From: JBBDJB01 sp040880125
Lineage (GTDB): Bacteria > Planctomycetota > Planctomycetia > Pirellulales > JBBDJB01
Direction of reading: 5' to 3'
NCBI GenBank assembly: GCA_040880125.1
Contig: JBBDJB010000018.1
Coordinates: forward strand, 1 to 64,000
DNA length: 64,000 nt
Position 1 is the stretch's first letter. Each line of letters begins with the position of its first letter. The notes under the pieces were generated by a model that was not told where the DNA came from, did no database searches, and worked only from the letters and a program-made list of their open reading frames with translations. Position numbers and translations under genes: made by a program. Shown here piece by piece: positions 50,605 to 58,663 of the stretch.

Positions 50605-51081
50605 CTACGGGTTGTTGTTCGCCGGAGCAGGGTTCGGCGCACTGCTGAGCTGGGCCAGCACTTGGATTACGCCGTTGAGGTGTGCCAGCCGCGGGCCGAA
50701 TCGATCGACGAACTCATTGAGCATGAATTCGCCATCCATCAGGCTCTCGGCATTCGCGTTAATCTCGTCGGTCATCGTCTCCAGGTATTCGACCTGAACT
50801 CGGCTGAGCGCTTCGGCCGCCTGGCGACAATTGCGCGCCAGGTGCGGGTTCGTCTGCTTCCACTGATTCAGTTCGTTGGCCCGCTGTTTCTGCGCTGTGC
50901 TCATGACGCTCACCAATTCCTCGAGCAGCTCGTTGGTGCGGTCCTGCGCCGCCAGCACATCGCGCAAAAGCTCGGACTGCTCGCCCGAAGGACTTCCCGA
51001 TACGGCTGATTGAATCGAGCTGCCCGTCGTGACATCCACTTGCGTGAACATTGAGGGCGAATGTCGGCGATCCTCGGACAT
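50605..51081 (-). CDS. Small alpha-helical protein of unknown function
   Basis: 158 residues, no signal peptide or membrane helix. Mostly helical with long charged stretches (QSELLRDVLAAQDRTNELLEELVSV, NQWKQTNPHLARNCRQAAEALSRVQVEYLETM), so it is likely a coiled-coil. The C-terminal tail is P/N-rich (APNPAPANNNP). The ATG has a plausible AAGGGATG site. No relative recognised; it may be a planctomycete-specific protein. Confidence 0.6.
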   Translation of the reverse strand: MSEDRRHSPSMFTQVDVTTGSSIQSAVSGSPSGEQSELLRDVLAAQDRTNELLEELVSVMSTAQKQRANELNQWKQTNPHLARNCRQAAEALSRVQVEYLETMTDEINANAESLMDGEFMLNEFVDRFGPRLAHLNGVIQVLAQLSSAPNPAPANNNP

Positions 51082-51399
51082 GACAGGTGCATCCCTTGTT
51101 TGGGGGCGTCAAAGAAGCGTGGTGCTCGTCGCCTTCAGTATAGGAGGGACGCAAGCGCCCCAGCAAGCAGCGAACCGCCGCAGCGAATCGCATGCGGGAG
51201 TTAACCGCGGGAGGCGGCAAACCTTTAGTCTAATCGCAACTTGAACGTATTTCCAGGAAATGGCTTTCTGCTGCTGTCCAGCCACCCTAAAGTCCTCGTC
51301 GCATCCGGCCCGATGCTTTGCTTGGGAAACCAACCGGATCGACTAAGCTGCCGGGGCCCAAACTGCAAGCACCCTGAGAAAAGAGGACCGACGCGCACC
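51082..51399. other. 318-bp gap between divergent genes
   Basis: No gene, repeat or clear promoter recognised. The frame of the next gene is open from 51241 but lacks a ribosome site there. Confidence 0.5.
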
Positions 51400-51993
51400 A
51401 TGACGGGGGGGCCTACCACGAAACCATCGGCGGCGCTGGGATTTTTGACGGTGCTGGAAGACGATGAATTGGGAATATTTGGCGGATATCTTTTGGTCAA
51501 CTCGACTGGACGGCCGCTTGAATTCCACTGCACCGCGCCGGTAAAGCCCAATCGAGCGCAGGAAATCCTCTACGGACCGACGCTCCGCCCGTACCTGTAC
51601 GGCGAGCAGATCGGGGCCACGCTGCTGGAGCAAACGAAGCAGCCACCGCCGCTGGTGCTGACTGATAGCACGCCCGCACTGGCCGTCCGCGCTCATGTGC
51701 AGACTCCCGTGGCTCTAATCGCACTAGGTGACTCACCAGGTACGGCGTTACGGATTGCCGATGGAAATGACGCATCCTTAGTCGACGGTGACGGCACCGA
51801 TCCGGCACGAGTGGGGCCGTACTCGGTCGTCGTGCACAACGCCCACGCATCCGACCTGTCGGCTGTGGAGGAATTGATCGGTGGCAGTTGCGCGATCGAT
51901 CTGCTGGAACCATTCGAGCGGATCCGTGCCGCGATCTGCGAAGCGCAGCGAATCGGCGGTTCGGCTCCCCGCGGCGCGCTCCGCATCGCTTGA
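51400..51993 (+). CDS. Unknown protein upstream of the SNF2 helicase
   Basis: 197 residues from the ATG at 51400, preceded by AAGAGGA. No signal or membrane segment. The sequence starts FLTVLEDDELGIFGGYLLVNSTGRPLEF, which looks beta-rich, and includes HCTAPVKPNRAQEILYGPTLRPYLYGEQIG. The C-terminus is helical (AVEELIGGSCAIDLLEPFERIRAAICEA). No family named. The helicase gene starts 24 bases after its stop on the same strand, suggesting joint expression and perhaps a shared task. Confidence 0.6.
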   Translation: MTGGPTTKPSAALGFLTVLEDDELGIFGGYLLVNSTGRPLEFHCTAPVKPNRAQEILYGPTLRPYLYGEQIGATLLEQTKQPPPLVLTDSTPALAVRAHVQTPVALIALGDSPGTALRIADGNDASLVDGDGTDPARVGPYSVVVHNAHASDLSAVEELIGGSCAIDLLEPFERIRAAICEAQRIGGSAPRGALRIA

Positions 51994-52016
51994 GAAGCAT
52001 ATCGGAGTTGCCGGCG

Positions 52017-53813
52017 ATGCGAGGACCGAGCGTCACTTCCTGGCAGGCGGCTACTTCCGCACAGCCGATCGCGCCGATCGAAGTGGAGATCGTCGCCGCG
52101 GTGGCGCAAACCGGCTGGGGAATGGCCGTACGCCGCCCGCCCAAGGTGGTGGTGACGTCTCCCGATGTGGTGTCGCCACGCCCCGGTACCGTCTCGCTGC
52201 CGTTGGCGGCGTCGAAGATCCCCGTAACACACTTTCGATTTGACGTGGCGGGGTTTGCCGCGCCGGAAGTGAGTGATTCATTGTCGGCGACTGGTCCTCC
52301 CACTGCGCGATCCACGAAAATCCTGTCGGCCGACGGACTTTCGGCAGCGGCCCGAAAGGCGACCCGGATTCGCCCGCCCGACGACGTCGTCCGCCTGGAA
52401 GATCGCCTCAGCTACCTGCTTCAGCCGCCGCTGGAGGAGCTGCTCGCCAGCGGCCACTTGTCGCTGGCCTGCCAGCCGTTCGGCTACCAGCTCGAAGGCA
52501 TCGCATTTCTGTTCCCCCGGCAACACGCGGTGCTCGCCGACGAGATGGGCCTGGGCAAGACGATGCAGGCCATCGTCGCGATGCGGCTCTTGTTCCATCA
52601 GCGGCAAGTGCGCCGGGCGCTCATCGTCTGCCCGAAGCCGCTGGTGACCAACTGGCAGCGCGAACTGGAGATGTGGGCGCCAGAAATCCCGGCTGTCGTC
52701 ATCGAAGGCGCGCAGGAGCGGCGGCAGTGGCAATGGGAAACGCAGGATACCGGCGTGATGATCGCCAACTACGAGTTGGTCGTGCGCGACCGCCAGGAGA
52801 TCGCCGCGGTGAGCCGCCCGTTCGACCTGGTGATCCTCGACGAGTCGCAGCGGATCAAGAATCGCAGCAGCGCCACTAATCAGGCGGTGCGGGAGTTGCC
52901 GCGGCGACGCAGTTGGGCATTGACCGGCACCCCCGTCGAGAACAGCGCCGACGACCTGGTCGGCATCTTCGAGTTTGTCTCGCCCGGCTATCTCCGGACC
53001 GGCATGAAGCCTCGCCGGATCGGCCGCGCGGTGAGCGACTACGTGCTGCGCCGCACGAAGGACAAGGTGCTGACCGAGCTGCCGCCCAAGCTATTCCGCG
53101 ACGCCCACATCGAGCTGACACCCGATCAGCGGGAGTCGTACGACCTGGCCGAGAAGGAGGGCGTCGTGCGACTGGAGAACTTCGGCGACCGGTTGGCCAT
53201 CCAGCACGTGCTCGAGCTGATCGTGCGGCTCAAGCAGATCTGCAACTTCGACACCGTCACGCGTGCCAGTGCGAAGCTCGAACGGCTCGAGGCCGACCTG
53301 GAAGAGTGCGCCGCCAGTGGTCGTAAGGCGATCGTCTTCAGCCAATGGGTGGCCACGCTGGACGAACTGGCCCAGCGGCTGGAGCGATTTTCTCCCTTGA
53401 TGTTTCACGGCCGTGTTTCCTCGCGGCGGCGCGAGCCGACGATCGCCCAATTCCGCGGCGATCCACGGCATCACGTGCTGCTGATGAGCTACGGAGCCGG
53501 CAGCGTCGGCCTGAACTTACAGTTCGCCAGCTATGTGTTTCTGTTCGACCGCTGGTGGAATCCGGCCGTCGAGGATCAGGCCATCAATCGGGCGCACCGC
53601 ATCGGCTCGGCCGGCCCGGTGACGGTGACGCGCTTCGTGGCGCTTCAGACAATTGAAGAGCGCATCGATCAGATTTTGGAAGAGAAGCGAGAACTGTTCG
53701 ATTTGATTTTCTCCGGCACTCGCCCCTCGCGAGACATGCACCTCTCCCAGCAGGAGATTTTCGGGTTGTTCAATCTCGACCTGGACGCCGGCGGTCACAC
53801 CAAAGCGGCGTAA
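52017..53813 (+). CDS. SNF2-family DNA translocase/helicase
   Basis: 598 residues from the ATG at 52017 (GGAG nine bases upstream); an earlier in-frame TTG at 51990 overlaps the previous stop. Helicase motifs in order: I DEMGLGKTMQAI, Ia ALIVCPKPLVTNW, II DESQRIKN (usual DEAH/DEAQ), III ALTGTPVENS, IV KAIVFSQWVATL, V GSVGLNLQFASYVFLFD and VI INRAHRIGS. The ~110 residues before motif I are unrelated to the core. It lacks the SWIM zinc finger seen in some bacterial relatives. These proteins move along duplex DNA and can remodel RNA polymerase or other complexes, as in RapA. Confidence 0.9.
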   Translation: MRGPSVTSWQAATSAQPIAPIEVEIVAAVAQTGWGMAVRRPPKVVVTSPDVVSPRPGTVSLPLAASKIPVTHFRFDVAGFAAPEVSDSLSATGPPTARSTKILSADGLSAAARKATRIRPPDDVVRLEDRLSYLLQPPLEELLASGHLSLACQPFGYQLEGIAFLFPRQHAVLADEMGLGKTMQAIVAMRLLFHQRQVRRALIVCPKPLVTNWQRELEMWAPEIPAVVIEGAQERRQWQWETQDTGVMIANYELVVRDRQEIAAVSRPFDLVILDESQRIKNRSSATNQAVRELPRRRSWALTGTPVENSADDLVGIFEFVSPGYLRTGMKPRRIGRAVSDYVLRRTKDKVLTELPPKLFRDAHIELTPDQRESYDLAEKEGVVRLENFGDRLAIQHVLELIVRLKQICNFDTVTRASAKLERLEADLEECAASGRKAIVFSQWVATLDELAQRLERFSPLMFHGRVSSRRREPTIAQFRGDPRHHVLLMSYGAGSVGLNLQFASYVFLFDRWWNPAVEDQAINRAHRIGSAGPVTVTRFVALQTIEERIDQILEEKRELFDLIFSGTRPSRDMHLSQQEIFGLFNLDLDAGGHTKAA

Positions 53814-53837
53814 GCTCAACGGTCCAAGCCCAATGGT

Positions 53838-53861
53838 GGCACAGACATTCCTGTCTGTGCT
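53838..53861. repeat. REP-like palindrome, family 1, copy d
   Basis: Same arms as copy a with one base changed at the right end. It lies 24 bases after the helicase stop. Confidence 0.65.
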
Positions 53862-53879
53862 CTCTTTGGAAACAGCGAG

Positions 53880-54015
53880 TAGGGTCCGCTGTGCGGACCA
53901 TCCTCATTTGCCGGCTTATCAATCTCTGCTGTGTTTTGTGGAGTCGCTTCACCACATCCAATGGAGCGAATGAAGTCCCTCTTGCGCCGAAAAATGGTCC
54001 GCACAGCGGACCCTA
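53880..54015. repeat. Inverted pair of family 2 REP-like elements (136 bp)
   Basis: A 22-bp perfect inverted repeat at 53880-53901 (starts TAGGGTCCGC, ends GGACCAT) and 53994-54015, separated by 92 bases with no open frame. Each half also folds alone (GGTCCGC, TGT, GCGGACC-type). Confidence 0.7.
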
Positions 54016-54050
54016 CGAATTACTGACAAGAATACCTGTCCCACGGTATT

Positions 54051-54076
54051 GTTGAATTCTTGCGAGTTTAGCTACA
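54051..54076. repeat. REP-like palindrome, family 3
   Basis: GTTGAATTC, TTGC, GAGTTTAGC: imperfect copy overlapping the stop codon (54072-54074) of the UxaA-type gene. Confidence 0.45.
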
Positions 54077-55613
54077 GCATCGGACCGATGTGCCATGGCA
54101 TGAACTCCTCCTCCCCGATGCCGTGCTGCTCGCTTTTGGTCTTCTTGCCGCTGGCCACCGCCAAGATCTCTTCAAAGATCTCGCGGCCGACGTCCGGGAC
54201 GCTACGGCCGTCCAGCACGACGCCGGCGTTGATGTCCATGTCGTCGCGCATCCGCTCGTACATCGGCGTGTTGGTGGCGATCTTGATCGAAGGCGTCGGC
54301 TTGCATCCGAAGCAACTCCCACGGCCGGTCGTGAAGACCACCACGTTGGCACCGCCGGCCACCATGCCGGTCACGCTCGGCGGATCGAACCCCGGCGTGT
54401 CCATCACGACAAAGCCCTTGGCGGTCACCGGCTCGGCGTACTGGTAGACCTCGCACAGCGCTGTCGAACCGCCCTTGGCCACCGCCCCGAGCGACTTCTC
54501 GTAGATCGTCGTCAGGCCGCCTTCCTTGTTGCCGACCGAAGGATTGTTATCCAGGTGTGCTCCGAATACGCCGGCGTACCATTCCCACCACTTGATCCGC
54601 TCGATGAGCTTCTCGGCGATCTCGGGCGAGCGGGCCCGCCGGGTGAGCAGTTGCTCCGCACCGTAGATTTCCGGCGTCTCCGCCAGAATGGCTGTGCCGC
54701 CGGCGGCAACGATCAGGTCGCTCGCCACGCCGACCGCGGGATTGGCCGTGATGGGCGAGTTACCGTCCGATCCGCCACACTCGGTGCCCAGCACGATCTC
54801 GCTCGCCGGGATCGGCTCGCGCCGCACATCGTTCGCCCTGGGCAGCAGTTCGGCCAGCTTCCGAATGCCTGCCTCGACCGTCGCCTGCGTTCCGCCGCTG
54901 TCCTGAATCGAAAGCACCGGCAGGCTCTCCCGCGCCGGCGGAATGCCCGCGATCTGTACCAACCGCTGGCTGTCGAGCAAGTAGCCCATCGCCCCCTGTT
55001 CGCAGCCCAGGCCGACCAGCAGGTACGCGCCGATGTTCGGATGCTTTGCCATGCCGCCCAGCACGCGGTTGAGCAGTTCGTGCTGAAGGCCCTGGTACTG
55101 CATCCCGCAGCCGCCGGTGTGCGTGAGCGGAATGATGCCGTCGATGTTCGGGTATTCTTGCAATAGCGAATCGTCGAATCGCCGGGCGATATACTTGCTG
55201 ACCGAGGCGGAGCAGTTGACTGTGGAGATCACCGCCACGTAGTTGCGCGTCCCGGCGCGGCCGCTGGGCCGACGGTAACCGTCGAACGTACGGCCGGTGA
55301 TCGGGGTCGGCGGCGGAGGGACTTCCGTCGAGATCGCGTAGTCCTGCGCCAACGGACCCACGGCCAGGTTATGCGAATGCACCCACTCGCCCGGTTCGAT
55401 TGGGACCGTGGCGAAGCCGATCGGATGTCCGTGCTTGACGATCGGCTGACCTAGCTGGATGTGCCGCAACGCGATTTTGTGCCCCAAGCGGACCGCGTCT
55501 CGCAACGTCACCGCAGCGCCGCTCGCCTGCACCGCTTCACCGGGCTCGAGATGCCGGGCGGCGACGCAGACGTTGTCTTGCGGATGAAGATGAACGACCG
55601 TCGCGGCTGTCAT
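54072..55613 (-). CDS. Altronate/galactarate dehydratase family protein (UxaA/GarD)
   Basis: 513 residues. An N-terminal SAF domain (residues ~1-95, VVHLHPQDNVCVAARHLEPGEAV) is followed by the catalytic domain: RAGTRNYVAVISTVNCSASVS, LTHTGGCGMQY, VGLGCEQGAMGYLL, GTECGGSDGNSPITANPAVG and FTTGRGSCFGCKPTPSIKIATN. The conserved cysteines fit the Fe(II)-dependent family. It removes water from a sugar acid such as altronate or galactarate to give a 2-keto-3-deoxy acid. Upstream genes on the same strand encode a Gfo/Idh oxidoreductase and a PhyH-type dioxygenase, fitting sugar-acid catabolism. Confidence 0.92.
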   Translation of the reverse strand: MTAATVVHLHPQDNVCVAARHLEPGEAVQASGAAVTLRDAVRLGHKIALRHIQLGQPIVKHGHPIGFATVPIEPGEWVHSHNLAVGPLAQDYAISTEVPPPPTPITGRTFDGYRRPSGRAGTRNYVAVISTVNCSASVSKYIARRFDDSLLQEYPNIDGIIPLTHTGGCGMQYQGLQHELLNRVLGGMAKHPNIGAYLLVGLGCEQGAMGYLLDSQRLVQIAGIPPARESLPVLSIQDSGGTQATVEAGIRKLAELLPRANDVRREPIPASEIVLGTECGGSDGNSPITANPAVGVASDLIVAAGGTAILAETPEIYGAEQLLTRRARSPEIAEKLIERIKWWEWYAGVFGAHLDNNPSVGNKEGGLTTIYEKSLGAVAKGGSTALCEVYQYAEPVTAKGFVVMDTPGFDPPSVTGMVAGGANVVVFTTGRGSCFGCKPTPSIKIATNTPMYERMRDDMDINAGVVLDGRSVPDVGREIFEEILAVASGKKTKSEQHGIGEEEFMPWHIGPML

Positions 55614-55630
55614 GAGGTGTTCCCAGTCTG

Positions 55631-55693
55631 TAGTTGGACTCGTGAGAGTTCAGCCGCCCCTGCTTCATCTGAAGTCTCGCGAATTCAGCTACG
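55631..55693. repeat. Pair of family 3 REP-like elements
   Basis: TAGTTGGACTCGTGAGAGTT (55631-55650) and CTGAAGTCTCGCGAATTCAG (55669-55688) plus CTACG: degenerate inverted copies between the UxaA-type gene and the stop of the oxidoreductase gene at 55708. Confidence 0.45.
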
Positions 55694-55707
55694 TTATCCT
55701 ATCGCGG

Positions 55708-56784
<1,077 letters not shown>

Positions 56785-56831
56785 GGCAACACCTTCAACT
56801 TTCCCATCACGAACGGAGCAACTTCTAACGT

Positions 56832-56855
56832 GGCACAGACATTCCTGTCTGTGCT
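56832..56855. repeat. REP-like palindrome, family 1, copy e
   Basis: Same arms and TTCC loop as copy a, one base changed at the right end. Followed at once by the family 3 pair. Confidence 0.65.
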
Positions 56856-56860
56856 TCGAG

Positions 56861-56924
56861 GTAGCTGAATTCGCAAGAATTCAGCCCTTCCTGGATTTGA
56901 CTGAACTCTTGCGAGTTCAGCTAC
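56861..56924. repeat. Pair of family 3 REP-like elements
   Basis: GCTGAATTC, GCAA, GAATTCAGC (perfect 9-bp stem, 56864-56885) and CTGAACTC, TTGC, GAGTTCAG plus CTAC (56901-56924). They face each other across 15 bases and end 2 bases before the stop of the dioxygenase gene. Confidence 0.65.
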
Positions 56925-56926
56925 GA

Positions 56927-57703
56927 CTACGGTGCTGCATGCTCGCGGCCCCACTCTTTGATCGCCGCGTCATCCACCTTCGACAGCGGCGTGTATCGCG
57001 GGTGGCGCGATTCCTTGTACGGATCGTTGCGCGCGGCGTTGTAGCAGCAGATCAGGGACCAGCGGGAGTTTGGCGAGCGGTTCATGTCCGAGCGGTGCAG
57101 CAGGTTGCAGTGAAACACCAGCACGTCGCCCGGCTCGGCCTCGACGTACACCAACTCCATTCGCTCGAGTGCCGCCTCGACCCGCTCCGTGTCCGCGCCG
57201 GTCTGTTCGCCCGTCTTGCCGTGGTCGATGCGGCCCATCTGATGCGAGCCGCGGATCACCTGCAGACAGCCGTTCTCGCGGTTGGCTCGATCGACGGCGA
57301 TCAGGCAACTCACCATCCAGGGATATAGGCAGCCGTTGTTGTACCAGTAGCCGTAATCCTGGTGCCATTCCCAGGCGCCGCCGACGTGCGGCTGCTTGAG
57401 CATCATCTTGCTGTGGTAGTGGTAGACCTCACCGCCCAAAACCTGTTCAGCCGCGCCGACCAACCGCGAGCAGCGCGAGAACAGACCATACAGATCGTCC
57501 GGCGGATCGTTCCACAGCGCGAGTCGGGTTTCGTTGCCGGCCGCGTCCTTGCGGGCGTAGGAACTGTCCATCATCTGCTGATCCGCCTTGGCGTGCTCCA
57601 GCAGCAGCCGCATCTCCTCGGCATCGAACATCGACCGCACCAGTACGAAACCGTCGCGATGGTAGGCGGCCATTTGGTCGGGAGTGAGGACCGGTTCGTT
57701 CAT
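56927..57703 (-). CDS. Phytanoyl-CoA dioxygenase (PhyH) family protein
   Basis: 258 residues from the ATG at 57703. Non-heme Fe(II)/2-oxoglutarate oxygenase fold: opening TPDQMAAYHRDGFVLVRSMFDAEEMRLLL, iron ligands His and Asp in WEWHQDYGYW, the third His in VLVFHCNLLHRSDMN, and the 2-oxoglutarate-binding Arg in NRSPNSRWSLICCYNAARNDP. It would hydroxylate a small molecule using O2. The upstream region has a double palindrome at 57771-57820, 68 bases before the start. It shares strand and neighbourhood with the UxaA-type and Gfo/Idh genes. Confidence 0.9.
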   Translation of the reverse strand: MNEPVLTPDQMAAYHRDGFVLVRSMFDAEEMRLLLEHAKADQQMMDSSYARKDAAGNETRLALWNDPPDDLYGLFSRCSRLVGAAEQVLGGEVYHYHSKMMLKQPHVGGAWEWHQDYGYWYNNGCLYPWMVSCLIAVDRANRENGCLQVIRGSHQMGRIDHGKTGEQTGADTERVEAALERMELVYVEAEPGDVLVFHCNLLHRSDMNRSPNSRWSLICCYNAARNDPYKESRHPRYTPLSKVDDAAIKEWGREHAAP

Positions 57704-57770
57704 CGTTCGCTTCCCAAAAAGTAGTGAATTCTCGTCGCGGCGGCCCCTGATGCGTTCGCCCCTGGCACCT

Positions 57771-57820
57771 GTCCAATTGGACGCGTTTTCGGGGGGGCCC
57801 CCACGTTTGTCCAATTGGAC
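57771..57820 (-). promoter_or_regulatory. Twin palindromes upstream of the PhyH-type gene
   Basis: GTCCAATTGGAC, a perfect 12-bp palindrome, occurs at 57771-57782 and 57809-57820, 38 bases apart, with GGGGGCCCCC (57793-57802) midway. A looser GTCCA, ACAAA, TGGAC is at 57980-57994. Looks like a pair of operators. Confidence 0.5.
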
Positions 57821-58150
57821 ACCGCCCACTCTGCGCCCGCAGTGTGAAATCGGCCCCAGATGGACGGGCGTGTTTTTGATGTCCAACTTGGGCCAAGAAT
57901 CGAGCCGGTGTCGGCGAGGATTTCAGACGCTTTTCGCGTCCGCCAGGGCCGCCAACGGCCAGTTATTTTGCGCTGTTTAGTCCAACAAATGGACTACCTA
58001 TTGTATACGGCGGACGCTAAAAAACAACTAAAATTTTGCATTCCTGCGCGGGCTTCAGCACCGGCAACCGCCATCGTACGACCGGCCGAATCGCCCGGTC
58101 AAGCGGCGGGGCTACTTGTTGTCGGGGACGCTTGAATAGGCTACCGGGTA

Positions 58151-58174
58151 GCACCGGTTGACTTCAACCGGTGC
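58151..58174. repeat. REP-like palindrome, family 6, copy a
   Basis: GCACCGGTTGA, CT, TCAACCGGTGC: perfect 11-bp arms. Confidence 0.55.
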
Positions 58175-58423
58175 CGCGCAGCGGCAAGACGCCTTCGGCA
58201 CACGGCTGCAAATCTCCCGGACACTTGCAATTCACACACAACCCTGAACAGCATGCCCGGCATGGCGGATCGCCAAATCTTCGAAGATTAGCTTTACGCG
58301 CATTTCGTGACGTACTTGTTGGCCGTGGAGTTCGGCCCGTTGGTATCGCGAAGGGAAAAGCGTGGGGATAAACATCGAGTGGGTGGAGTGGCTCGTCAGG
58401 CGAGGCCTCTTGCCGCTGCGCGA

Positions 58424-58444
58424 CACCGGTTGGGACAACCGGTG
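58424..58444. repeat. REP-like palindrome, family 6, copy b
   Basis: CACCGGTTG, GGA, CAACCGGTG: same core as copy a, shorter stem. Confidence 0.5.
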
Positions 58445-58608
58445 CTACCCGCTTCCTCCCAACGCGGAGGGAGAAATGCGAATCACCGTTGATGGCGATG
58501 TGCTTTCGCGAAGGGTCGTGCTTCCTGCTGGAGTTTCTCCGGGCCAGCAGACGGTGGCGTACGAAGTCACGGCACCATTCTAGTGCAGGCACGCTTCCTC
58601 CGCAGCCG

Positions 58609-58636
58609 GCACGGCTGGACAAGCCAGCCGTGGCAC
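58609..58636. repeat. REP-like palindrome, family 4, copy c
   Basis: GCACGGCTGG, ACAAG, CCAGCCGTG followed by GCAC: perfect 9-bp stem, 28 bases after the stop of the LptD-like gene. Confidence 0.65.
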
Positions 58637-58663
58637 CCGACGAACGAGTCCTACTCCCGTCCG

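Larger units (their letters stand above)
57704..58663. other. 960-bp gap between PhyH-type and LptD-like genes
   Basis: No gene supported; short frames here lack family signals. It holds the double GTCCAATTGGAC palindrome, two copies of a CACCGGTTG palindrome and one family 4 element. The rest is unremarkable. Confidence 0.6.
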
